In this document: piece by piece, positions 1-7,182 of the stretch | Numbering within the stretch: the first letter of the stretch is position 1 | Layout of the letters: each line of letters opens with the position of its first letter | Assembly: GCF_002777825.1 (NCBI RefSeq) | Contig: NZ_MEIR01000069.1 | Span: forward strand, 1-44,597 | Source: Snodgrassella alvi | GTDB lineage: Bacteria; Pseudomonadota; Gammaproteobacteria; Burkholderiales; Neisseriaceae | Length of the DNA stretch: 44,597 nt | Reading direction: 5' to 3' | The notes under the pieces: generated by a model | Told to the model about the DNA's origin: nothing | Databases searched by the model: none | The model's input: only the letters and a program-made list of their open reading frames with translations | Translations under genes and position numbers: made by a program

Positions 1-69
1 AGAGCGTTGCTTTCGACTGCGTTCTACTTTAAACTGTTTAGTTCGTTTCGTGTCGCGTCATCAGCGAAG

Positions 70-105
70 AAGGCGAACTATACGCTTCACCTAACCCCCT
101 GTCAA
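70..105 (-). promoter_or_regulatory. Strong rRNA-operon-type promoter reading left out of the window
   Basis: On the minus strand a perfect -35 TTGACA (100-105) is followed after exactly 17 bp by -10 TATAGT (77-82). A GC-rich discriminator (TCGCC) comes next and a strongly AT-rich UP-element-like stretch (about 106-180) lies upstream. The predicted transcript then runs to the window edge, where CGCTCT (complement of 1-6) could begin a boxA antitermination site (GCTCTTTAAC). Known: this combination is typical of rRNA operon promoters and leaders in beta-proteobacteria. Inferred: a 16S gene lies just left of base 1. It could instead be another strong stable-RNA promoter. Confidence 0.75.
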
Positions 106-234
106 CTACTTCTTCCGCTTATTTTTGTATAAATTAATAACAAATTGATTCTTATAAAATTTATTTTGAAACTTAGTCTCAGATTATTTTTCGGCGTAAG
201 CCGCTCCCTTAGATATCTCTTTTACTTTAATGGC

Positions 235-1140
235 TTAGTCATCTATTGCTGAAATAATTTGCAGTATCTGTTGATGTTTGTCGCTGCTTAATGTGGTTAA
301 GTTTAAAGTTTGTTCTGCCAGTGCTTTATAAACTGCCTGCTCTGAAGAATTTAATGCCTGCCAGTGGTGAGCAATTGTGTTGCTGTCACCTCGTTTTATC
401 GGGCCTGTTAATGCTTCTGTTGGAGACATTATTTGCAGCTGATTCAGATTTTGCTGCATTAGCTGGTTTACCAGTTTTTCTGCTAAATCTTGCGGTAAGG
501 ATAAGGAAGCCAATATATTGCGTGCATAAGCATTTAATGTGACTAAAAAGTTAGCACTGATGGAAAGTGCTGCGTGATAGCGATTTTTTTGAGCAGAATC
601 AATACTGAAACTATTTAGATTTGCCGCCTGTGCTAACTGTTGTAATAGAGGTAATGCTGCACTATCACCTTCTATGGCGCACAGATGGCCGTTCAATGTA
701 CTAATTGCTGTTTCGATTGAGGCAAAAGCAAATACTGGATGTAATGAACCCGTTAGTGCTTTTTGCTTGTTCGGCATTAATACTTTGCTATTTAATGCTC
801 CGCTAAAATGAAGTATCAATGTGTTGGCTGTTATCCAGTCTGCCTGATTAATTTGTTGGCTAATTGTTTCTATGGCCTGATCACTGACACCTATGGCTAT
901 GATATCTGCTGGTGGTAAGGTATTTAGCTGTTTGTGTAGCTGAATATGCGGTATGTGGTTTTTAAGATGCTGTGCTGCTGTAAAACTGCGGTTCCAGGCT
1001 GCCTGTATATTTATTTGTCCACTTTGATGCCAGATGATGGCCAGTGTTGAGGCTACTTTACCGGTACCGATGATATTTATTCGTGGTATATATGACTTTG
1101 TTGGTTGAGTGGATTTGGTAAAGGTGTCAGTCATTATCAA
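235..1140 (-). CDS. Rossmann-fold DUF2520 oxidoreductase-like protein
   Basis: A 301-aa protein with a dinucleotide-binding motif near the N-terminus (IIGTGKVAS, about residues 23-31). A Rossmann domain resembling ketopantoate or pyrroline-carboxylate reductases is followed by an all-helical C-terminal half (from about residue 165, around SLHPVFAFAS and the helices after it). This is the usual two-domain layout of the DUF2520 family (Rossmann-like domain plus DUF2520). The substrate is unknown; an NAD(P)-linked dehydrogenase role is inferred from the fold only. The start at 1140 has another Met two codons in. It is the nearest gene to the rRNA promoter and is transcribed in the same direction. 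Its 5' end diverges from minC, with about 128 bp between them for both promoters. Confidence 0.8.
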   Translation of the reverse strand: MIMTDTFTKSTQPTKSYIPRINIIGTGKVASTLAIIWHQSGQINIQAAWNRSFTAAQHLKNHIPHIQLHKQLNTLPPADIIAIGVSDQAIETISQQINQADWITANTLILHFSGALNSKVLMPNKQKALTGSLHPVFAFASIETAISTLNGHLCAIEGDSAALPLLQQLAQAANLNSFSIDSAQKNRYHAALSISANFLVTLNAYARNILASLSLPQDLAEKLVNQLMQQNLNQLQIMSPTEALTGPIKRGDSNTIAHHWQALNSSEQAVYKALAEQTLNLTTLSSDKHQQILQIISAIDD

Positions 1141-1268
1141 TTTTTCTCGGCTAAAGGATGATTATTTTGTTTAAGGTCATTGGTTGTAATTGAAGCCGCT
1201 TAATCAAAACGGTACACTTCGGTACTTACTCTATATTCTAATCATAATTTACTTGGGCAAACACGTTA

Positions 1269-2012
1269 ATGAAAGCTGCTTTTAATGTGAAATCCGCGCG
1301 TCTGGATACACTATCAGTACAGTTACTGACTGATGATCTGACTTTGATTAACCATGAACTAAAGCAACGGGCAGAACGTTTCGGTAATTTACGTAATATG
1401 CCTTTTACTCTGGATCTGCAAAATCTTGTCAATCCGGCGACAGTGGATTTGGGAAAGCTGATTGCGCTGTTTGCACGATATCATTTGTGTATTATAGCCA
1501 TTCGTCATTCTGATGCAGTCTGGGCCAGTTTGGCTAAACAACAAAATATAGCTTTTAGTATTTTGCCGGAAGAGCAGGCTAATACACGGGTTAAAGCTGT
1601 AGCCGAGGCGCTGTCCCCACAAGCAGCAAATGTTAATAATGAAAAAATTATTTCATCAGTTGCCGCAAATGCCCTGCCAACACTGGTTATTGACCGTACG
1701 ATTCGTACCGGGCAGCAGGTTTATGCAGAAAAATCTGATTTGATTGTTCTGGGACTGGTTAGCGAAGGCGCGGAAATCATTGCTGATGGCAATATCCATA
1801 TTTACGGGCCTTTACGCGGACGGGCTTTAGCAGGTGCAGCGGGTAATAAGGATACACGTATTTTTGCTCAGTCTATGCAAGCTGAGCTTGTATCTGTGGC
1901 AGGTATTTATCGTATTTTTGATCAACAGTTACCGGCACATCTGGATCGTCACCCGGTGCAGATTTTTCTGCAAAATGACCGGCTGGTACTCAGTGCGATT
2001 CAGGCAAATTAA
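1269..2012 (+). CDS. minC: Septum site-determining protein MinC
   Basis: A 247-aa inhibitor of FtsZ polymerisation, recruited by MinD to keep the Z ring away from the poles. The N-terminal FtsZ-inhibiting domain spans about residues 1-105 (NMPFTLDL at 43-50). A variable linker at 105-135 leads into the beta-helical C-terminal dimerisation and MinD-binding domain (RTGQQVY at 146-152, then the family's Gly-rich signature with GPLRGRALAGA around 180-190). Length and domain order are normal for the family. It is the first gene of minC-minD-minE-oxyR, with an 83-bp gap before minD. The ATG at 1269 lacks a strong Shine-Dalgarno sequence. Confidence 0.96.
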   Translation: MKAAFNVKSARLDTLSVQLLTDDLTLINHELKQRAERFGNLRNMPFTLDLQNLVNPATVDLGKLIALFARYHLCIIAIRHSDAVWASLAKQQNIAFSILPEEQANTRVKAVAEALSPQAANVNNEKIISSVAANALPTLVIDRTIRTGQQVYAEKSDLIVLGLVSEGAEIIADGNIHIYGPLRGRALAGAAGNKDTRIFAQSMQAELVSVAGIYRIFDQQLPAHLDRHPVQIFLQNDRLVLSAIQAN

Positions 2013-2095
2013 TTTTTTCAGACTCATGAACTTTATGTGTTGCTGATTTGTGAATGTATTGATTAATTCATTTATATAACAAAAGGAATTTAATT

Positions 2096-2911
2096 GTGGC
2101 AAAGATTATTGTGGTGACGTCAGGTAAAGGTGGTGTTGGTAAAACCACGACCAGTGCCAGCATTTCAACAGGTTTGGCTTTAGCCGGCCATAAAACTGCG
2201 GTAATTGATTTTGACGTAGGCTTGCGTAATCTGGATTTGATTATGGGTTGTGAGCGTCGTGTGGTTTATGACCTGATTAATGTTATCCAGAATGAAGCTA
2301 CTCTTAATCAGGCGTTAATTAAAGATAAGCACTGCGATAATCTTTATGTTTTACCAGCCTCACAAACTCGTGATAAGGATGCACTTACTCGAGATGGTGT
2401 GGAAAAGGTTTTAAAAGACCTGACTGGCAAGATGGGCTTCGAATATGTAGTCTGTGATTCACCGGCGGGTATTGAGCAGGGTGCATTGATGGCTTTGTAC
2501 TTTGCAGATGAGGCCATTGTAACCACCAATCCGGAAATTTCTAGTGTGCGTGATTCTGATCGTATTCTGGGGATTCTATCCAGCAAATCCCGTCGAGCTG
2601 AAACGAATAGCGCTCCAGTAAAAGAACATTTACTGATTACGCGTTACTCACCTGAACGCGTAGAAAAAGGTGAAATGCTGTCTGTTCAGGATATTCAGGA
2701 TATCTTGCGTATTCCTTTAATTGGTGTAATTCCTGAATCGCAAAATGTGTTACAGGCTTCTAATTCGGGTACGCCTGTTATATTGCAGGAGAATTCTGTG
2801 GCCGCTGACGCGTATAAAGACGTGGTGGCGCGCCTGTTGGGTGAAGACCGTCCAATCCGCTTTCTGGATGCTGAGAAAAAAGGCTTTCTCAAGCGCCTAT
2901 TTGGAGGTTAA
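2096..2911 (+). CDS. minD: Septum site-determining ATPase MinD
   Basis: A 271-aa membrane-associated ParA/MinD-type ATPase that carries MinC to the membrane and oscillates under MinE control. The deviant Walker A motif is at the N-terminus (GKGGVGKTT, residues 10-18, with the signature Lys11 and catalytic Lys16). DFDVGLRNLD is the A' region, and CDSPAGIE is the Walker B-like segment. The C-terminus (EKKGFLKRLFGG) is the expected amphipathic membrane-targeting helix. Translation starts at GTG (2096), preceded by AAAGGAAT. The minE ATG lies only 3 bp after the stop, so the two are probably translationally coupled. Confidence 0.98.
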   Translation: MAKIIVVTSGKGGVGKTTTSASISTGLALAGHKTAVIDFDVGLRNLDLIMGCERRVVYDLINVIQNEATLNQALIKDKHCDNLYVLPASQTRDKDALTRDGVEKVLKDLTGKMGFEYVVCDSPAGIEQGALMALYFADEAIVTTNPEISSVRDSDRILGILSSKSRRAETNSAPVKEHLLITRYSPERVEKGEMLSVQDIQDILRIPLIGVIPESQNVLQASNSGTPVILQENSVAADAYKDVVARLLGEDRPIRFLDAEKKGFLKRLFGG

Positions 2912-2914
2912 GCT

Positions 2915-3193
2915 ATGTCTATAATGGATTTTCTTTTTGGCAAGAAGCAACAATCCGCTCAAATGGCACGCGACCGCTTGCAGATTATTATTGCGCAAGA
3001 GCGTGCTACACAAACGCCAGATTATTTGCCTACGTTGCGAAAAGAGCTCTTGGAAGTGCTGTCAAAATATGTTCATGTGTCTTTGAATGATATTCAGATT
3101 ACTCAGGAAAAGAAAGATGGTATGGATGTATTGGCACTCAATATTACCTTACCGGAAACGGGCAAGAAAAGGCCAGTGAATGACGCTGACTGA
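2915..3193 (+). CDS. minE: Cell division topological specificity factor MinE
   Basis: A 92-aa protein that stimulates MinD ATPase and drives Min oscillation. The N-terminal MDFLFGKKQ membrane-targeting segment is followed by the anti-MinCD helix ([13 protein letters not shown]) and the C-terminal topological specificity domain ([13 protein letters not shown] onward). Length is normal. The ribosome binding site GGAGG lies at the end of minD. The last 14 bp overlap the start of oxyR in another frame, an arrangement that favours coupled translation. Confidence 0.97.
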   Translation: MSIMDFLFGKKQQSAQMARDRLQIIIAQERATQTPDYLPTLRKELLEVLSKYVHVSLNDIQITQEKKDGMDVLALNITLPETGKKRPVNDAD

Positions 3194-4106
3194 ATTGCGC
3201 TATATTGTGGCTGTAGCTCAGGAAAAACATTTTGGACGTGCGGCCCAACGATGTTTTGTGAGCCAGCCTACTTTATCTATTGCAATTAAGAAGCTGGAAG
3301 AAGAGTTAGGGCTGACATTATTTGACCGCAGCAGTAATGAAGTCATGACCACTGAAGCTGGCCAACGAATTGTGCTACAGGCACGTCGGGTGCTTGAGGA
3401 AGCTGATCGTATCAAGCTAATGGCAAATCAGGAACAAAGCGAGCTGGAAGGAATATTCAAGCTTGGTCTAATTTTTACAATTGCACCTTATTTATTACCA
3501 AAACTGATTTTGTCATTGCGGCAGCTAGCACCAGAAATGCCGTTGCAACTGGATGAAAACTACACTGATGTGCTAACGGAATCACTCAAGCGTGGTGCTC
3601 TGGATGCAATTATAGTTGCTGAACCGTTTCATGAAACGGGACTGCAAACCATTCCGCTCTATGATGAATCTTTTTTCGTTATTGTTCCAAAAGGCCATCC
3701 TTTTGAGCAATTAGACGAAGTTACGCCAAAACAATTGAGCGAAGAACGTGTATTGTTGCTTACAGAAGGTAATTGTATGCGTGATAATGTACTGGATAGC
3801 TGTCAGGAACTGGCTTCGCGTCAAAAAATTTTGGGTTTGTCGAATAGTATTCAAGGAAGTTCTATTAATACAATTCGGCATATGGTTGCCAGTGGTTTGG
3901 GTATCAGTGTAATGCCTGCTACAGCATTAACGGAAAATGACCATTTGTTATTCAGTATTGTTCCTTTTACCAATCCTACGCCTGAACGGCGTGTGGTATT
4001 GGCATCGCGACGTAATTTTGTCCGCCCCAAAGCCTTACGCATGATTAAATCAGCTATTTTGTCCTCGCGGTTGACCGGAGTACAGTTTATTCATGATTTT
4101 GATTAG
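3180..4106 (+). CDS. oxyR: LysR-family hydrogen peroxide regulator OxyR
   Basis: A 308-aa LysR-type regulator with an N-terminal winged HTH (residues about 1-60, [17 protein letters not shown] and [13 protein letters not shown]). The effector domain contains Cys199 and Cys208 ([11 protein letters not shown]), the same numbering as the redox disulfide pair of E. coli OxyR. This makes OxyR much more likely than a generic LysR protein. The ATG lies inside minE (14-bp overlap). Coupling of oxyR to the min genes is, as I recall, described for Neisseria gonorrhoeae. The known role in the family is peroxide-dependent control of catalase and other oxidative-stress genes. A strong terminator follows, so the cell-division and oxidative-stress genes look like one transcription unit. 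Confidence 0.93.
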   Translation: MTLTELRYIVAVAQEKHFGRAAQRCFVSQPTLSIAIKKLEEELGLTLFDRSSNEVMTTEAGQRIVLQARRVLEEADRIKLMANQEQSELEGIFKLGLIFTIAPYLLPKLILSLRQLAPEMPLQLDENYTDVLTESLKRGALDAIIVAEPFHETGLQTIPLYDESFFVIVPKGHPFEQLDEVTPKQLSEERVLLLTEGNCMRDNVLDSCQELASRQKILGLSNSIQGSSINTIRHMVASGLGISVMPATALTENDHLLFSIVPFTNPTPERRVVLASRRNFVRPKALRMIKSAILSSRLTGVQFIHDFD

Positions 4107-4128
4107 GCCTTGTTGTCATAATAAAAAA

Positions 4129-4154
4129 CGCCTGTACTTAAGCAGGCGTTTTTT
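4129..4154 (+). terminator. Terminator of minCDE-oxyR
   Basis: CGCCTG (4129-4134), an 8-nt loop, CAGGCG (4143-4148), then six T. It is flanked by matching A6 on the left, so it may work in both directions. It lies 22 bp after the oxyR stop. Confidence 0.9.
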
Positions 4155-4297
4155 ATTGGGTAGGATTTTCTGATTGATACCAGACGGACAGTGTCTGGTT
4201 ATTTGCCTGTATGGTGTTTTTTTAATCTGTACTGATAGAATAATCTTCTAAAGGGCAAGAAATTAAAAAATTAGATAGATTTTAAACAGGATATTCA

Positions 4298-4732
4298 ATG
4301 ATTGCATTAATACAACGTGTTAAACAGGCCAGTGTCTGTGTAAATGCTGAAATTGTTGGCCAGATAGAACATGGGCTGCTGATTCTGTTAGGTGTTGAAC
4401 AGGGTGATGATCGACAAAAAGCTGAACGTCTTTGTGACAAGGTACTTGGTTACCGGGTTTTTAGTGATCAGGATGATAAAATGAATTTGAATGTTAGGCA
4501 GGTGAATGGGCAATTATTGGTTGTATCACAATTTACTCTTGCCGCTGATACTAAAAAAGGTACGAGACCAAGTTTTACTAAAGGTGCAACGCCTGCTGAA
4601 GCTAATTATTTGTATAATTATTTTGTTGAATTATGCCAAAAACAACTTACTACTAAATCTGGAATTTTTGCAGCCAATATGCAGGTTTCTCTGGTTAATG
4701 ATGGACCAGTAACGTTCTGGCTACAAGTTTGA
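4298..4732 (+). CDS. dtd: D-aminoacyl-tRNA deacylase
   Basis: A 144-aa protein of normal length for DTD, which removes D-amino acids (and mischarged glycine) from tRNA in the cytoplasm. It has the two active-site signatures of the family: [17 protein letters not shown] in the middle (about residues 77-93) and the NDGPVTFW motif near the end. The start MIALIQRV is conserved for the family. A weak AGGATATTCA precedes the ATG. It stands alone between the oxyR terminator and a convergent gene 46 bp downstream. Confidence 0.96.
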   Translation: MIALIQRVKQASVCVNAEIVGQIEHGLLILLGVEQGDDRQKAERLCDKVLGYRVFSDQDDKMNLNVRQVNGQLLVVSQFTLAADTKKGTRPSFTKGATPAEANYLYNYFVELCQKQLTTKSGIFAANMQVSLVNDGPVTFWLQV

Positions 4733-4778
4733 TTACTGATTGTTGCCTATACTTTGAAATATGATTATTAGTTTATTT

Positions 4779-5420
4779 TTAGTATCGGCTTAACTCTTGT
4801 TTCAATACGCGGATATTGGCCTGGCGATCGGTAACATTTTGCTGCCAGCGCTGAATTTGGGCAACAATGCCTTGTTTCTGTGCCCGACGCAGTTGTTGCT
4901 GAGCTGTCGCCAGCGCGCGTTGTTCGCTGGTAATATCACGTTGTACTAACTGCTTTGGGGTTAATTTGGGCACTACAATTATTTTTGCTGGTACTGTAGC
5001 GGCGTTATTTTTATTTTTAATTGCGGTGGCGGTATCTGGTTTGGGTGTTTGCTGGCGCAGAAAAATACCCATTTTAGGTGTTGGCGGTACTTTCATTAAA
5101 TCGCTGTCACGACCAAATTCAGCACTATACCAGAGACGTTGTAACTGCTCTAAACCGGGAGCATTCTGATTTTCGAGAGAATGTTTTTTTAAATCATCAC
5201 TGTCTGTGGGTGGATGTTTGGCAATCTGGCATTGAACATCTAATGGTTTAGTTGTATAGCTGACATGGTTATTTGCCAGCGGACATGCATACCAGGTTAT
5301 CGGCGCAGGTTCACTAGCCACAGATGCTGCTGTTTTATCTTCAGCCCAAACTGGGTTCAAATAGCTTGATAACAGTACGCAGGCACTAAAATAAAGACCA
5401 AGTCTGAACTTGTTTTGCAT
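4779..5420 (-). CDS. Secreted hypothetical protein with C-terminal coiled coil
   Basis: A 213-aa protein that I do not recognise as a named family. Residues 1-26 form a good Sec signal peptide (basic start, hydrophobic core ending SYLNPVWA before EDK). The mature part begins with a two-Cys module (YACPLANNHVSYTTKPLDVQC), loosely like the DUF4124-type Cys modules of envelope proteins. A low-complexity Pro/Lys/Thr linker and a Gln/Arg-rich helix (about residues 165-213) likely to form a coiled coil follow. Location is therefore probably periplasmic. It converges with dtd, and the downstream gap of 46 bp shows no clear terminator. Confidence 0.7.
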   Translation of the reverse strand: MQNKFRLGLYFSACVLLSSYLNPVWAEDKTAASVASEPAPITWYACPLANNHVSYTTKPLDVQCQIAKHPPTDSDDLKKHSLENQNAPGLEQLQRLWYSAEFGRDSDLMKVPPTPKMGIFLRQQTPKPDTATAIKNKNNAATVPAKIIVVPKLTPKQLVQRDITSEQRALATAQQQLRRAQKQGIVAQIQRWQQNVTDRQANIRVLKQELSRY

Positions 5421-5676
5421 GGCAACGGCTCATTGGGTCTAAACTAAATTATTAAACAATAAAAACAAATAGATTAACTACCCTGATTAGGTTAATTAAT
5501 CAATAAATCTGTATATTCTATACAAGGAATCTGATTGTACGACAAATTATTTGCTGTGCTTATGTTTTTTATCGCAGCTTTTACTTTTTTGTATATGATT
5601 TTTTAATTTTTGTATTTATTGCGGATGAATGTTGAGTTTATTCTGATTTTATGATGATGTGTACAAACTGGCTTTT

Positions 5677-6237
5677 TTAATGCTGAGCACAAAAACAGCT
5701 AGTTAAATGATCATTTACTAATCCCATTGATTGCATGAAAGCATAGCAAGTAGTAGGTCCAACAAAGCTGAAGCCATGTTTTTTTAACGCTTTAGACATG
5801 GCAGCGCTGACTTTTGTCTGGGCTGGTATGTCAGATAAAAATTTATAGTGATTGATAACCGGTTGATGATTGACAAATGACCAGATAAAATGGGCAAAAT
5901 CCTCTCCATGCTGCTGCATGGAGAGATAGGCATGGGCGTTATTTATAATGGCCTGCAATTTGGCCGGATGGCGAATCAATCCCGGATTTTGTAGTAATGG
6001 TTTGATATCTGTGATGGTAATAATTTTATGTGGATCAAAATTGTAAAAACAGCGCCGGTATTCATCACGTTTTTTTAACACGGTAATCCATGATAAGCCG
6101 GCCTGCTGGCCTTCCAAACAGATTTTTTCAAACAGCTTTTGTCCGTCTTTCTGCACCTGCCCCCATTCATAATCATGATAATGCTGATAAAGGGGATCTG
6201 TTTTAACCCAGTCACAGCGTTTTAACTGTTTTTGCAT
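5677..6237 (-). CDS. tag: DNA-3-methyladenine glycosylase I
   Basis: A 186-aa base-excision repair enzyme that removes 3-methyladenine from alkylated DNA. It starts with the family signature (CDWVKTDPLYQHYHDYEWG). It contains LFEKICLEGQQAGLSW with the conserved Glu of the base pocket. It ends with the zinc-binding region (HLTSCFCAQH), which pairs with the N-terminal Cys and His. Length is normal. It lies 55 bp downstream of the mntX reading frame on the same strand and could be co-transcribed with another minus-strand gene. Confidence 0.95.
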   Translation of the reverse strand: MQKQLKRCDWVKTDPLYQHYHDYEWGQVQKDGQKLFEKICLEGQQAGLSWITVLKKRDEYRRCFYNFDPHKIITITDIKPLLQNPGLIRHPAKLQAIINNAHAYLSMQQHGEDFAHFIWSFVNHQPVINHYKFLSDIPAQTKVSAAMSKALKKHGFSFVGPTTCYAFMQSMGLVNDHLTSCFCAQH

Positions 6238-6292
6238 GGTATTTTGATGAGTCCGGTAATATTAATCAATCTGCTCAGTCATGCCTGATATT

Positions 6293-6862
6293 TTAGTTTA
6301 GCCATGTCTGTACCAGGGTAATGATACCTAAAAGACAAAACAGGAAACAGGCACCTATGCGGATTCGATTGAGAGGTAAGCGTTGCATCAGCCAGTTGCC
6401 AAAAAATATCACTGGAACATTAGCCAATAATAAGCCTACGGTACTGCCCAACACTACTGAGTACAAATCACGATATTGAGCGGCCAGTAATATTGTGGCG
6501 ATCTGGGTTTTATCACCTACTTCTGCCAGAAAAAACAATACTGCTGTAGCCACAAATGGACCATAGCGCATAAAACGGGCATCGACCCCATCATCTTTAT
6601 CTGGTTTTAACAGCCATAAGCCAACTACTAGAAAACTGAACCCAACTACCCAGCCCATTAATTGAGGCGTAAAAAAACGCGCTACTTCAACCCCAAACCA
6701 AGCAGAAACAATATGATTAAGCAGGGTAGCACATAGCATACCGGTGATAATGGCATATTTTCGGGCAAAACGGGTAGCAAGAAATAAAGTCAGTAATTGA
6801 GTTTTGTCACCAATTTCAGCCAAAGCAACTGGTATAACAGAAGACAGAAAAGCATGAATCAT
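6293..6862 (-). CDS. mntX: Manganese exporter, UPF0016/GDT1 family (MntX-like)
   Basis: An integral membrane protein with two copies of the family signature: AEIGDKTQLLTLFLATRFA near the N-terminus and AEVGDKTQIATILLAAQY after the midpoint. The acidic E-x-G-D-K-T-Q motifs are the cation site of the UPF0016/GDT1 family, with about six membrane helices in two inverted halves. In Neisseria this family member is the Mn(II) exporter MntX. A longer frame opens with GTG at 6901, but that codon abuts the riboswitch hairpin. I prefer the ATG at 6862 (189 aa, MIHAFLSSVIPVALAEIGDK). The Mn riboswitch just upstream strongly supports a manganese role. Confidence 0.92.
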   Translation of the reverse strand: MIHAFLSSVIPVALAEIGDKTQLLTLFLATRFARKYAIITGMLCATLLNHIVSAWFGVEVARFFTPQLMGWVVGFSFLVVGLWLLKPDKDDGVDARFMRYGPFVATAVLFFLAEVGDKTQIATILLAAQYRDLYSVVLGSTVGLLLANVPVIFFGNWLMQRLPLNRIRIGACFLFCLLGIITLVQTWLN

Positions 6863-6901
6863 TTTTAGAATACCGTTGGCGGGCTTAAAGACAAAAGACA
6901 C

Positions 6902-6930
6902 GATAAAACGCCCGCCATAGCGGTTTTATC
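6902..6930 (-). promoter_or_regulatory. Expression-platform hairpin of the mntX riboswitch
   Basis: In the minus-strand RNA, GAUAAAAC (complement of 6923-6930) pairs with GUUUUAUC (complement of 6902-6909). An inner CGC/GCG pairing and a small bulge complete the stem. It follows the aptamer's last conserved element by about 10 nt and ends right at the first possible mntX start (GTG, 6901). The U-tract after it is imperfect, so it may act as a terminator or hide the translation start. Which of these applies cannot be decided by eye. Confidence 0.6.
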
Positions 6931-7060
6931 CTGTCTCAAGTCTCGTTAATCCACCATCTGGTCAGACGTTACGACCATACAGCAAATGCTGCAAATATGT
7001 TGACCGTAACCACAGGTACTGGAGAAATCACCTGTGCAACTACTCCCTTAAGGCAATGCA
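6930..7060 (-). ncRNA. yybP-ykoY (manganese) riboswitch upstream of mntX
   Basis: Read on the minus strand, the leader has the conserved pieces of the yybP-ykoY aptamer in order. P1 5' arm CUUAAG (7047-7052) is followed at once by GGGAGUAG (7040-7047). A first hairpin CACAGGU...ACCUGUG comes next, then the GUCAACAUA element (6996-7004). A second hairpin GCAGCAUUUGCUGU follows, then ACGAGAC (6940-6946) and the P1 3' arm CUUGAG (6935-6940). Known: this class senses Mn(II) and controls manganese exporters such as mntP and UPF0016 genes. It sits directly before the MntX-like gene and after the DASS terminator, so it should switch mntX on when Mn is high. Confidence 0.88.
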
Positions 7061-7123
7061 TCATAACCGATTCCAGACAGAAGCAACAAGTGAAATTCCT
7101 GCTAAAACCATTGAATTTGATTT

Positions 7124-7163
7124 TAAACAACAAAACAGGCTGCCATACTTTCTGGCAGCCTGT
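7124..7163 (-). terminator. Terminator of the DASS transporter gene, with a near-match uptake word
   Basis: Perfect 10-bp arms, ACAGGCTGCC (7135-7144) and GGCAGCCTGT (7154-7163), with a 9-nt loop. On the minus strand they are followed by TTTTGTTGTTT. It ends the transporter transcript before the mntX leader. The minus-strand arm plus loop reads AGGCTGCCAGAA (7150-7161), 11 of 12 bases of the Simonsiella-type DNA uptake sequence. Confidence 0.88.
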
Positions 7164-7182
7164 GAGGATGAACAGACTTGGA

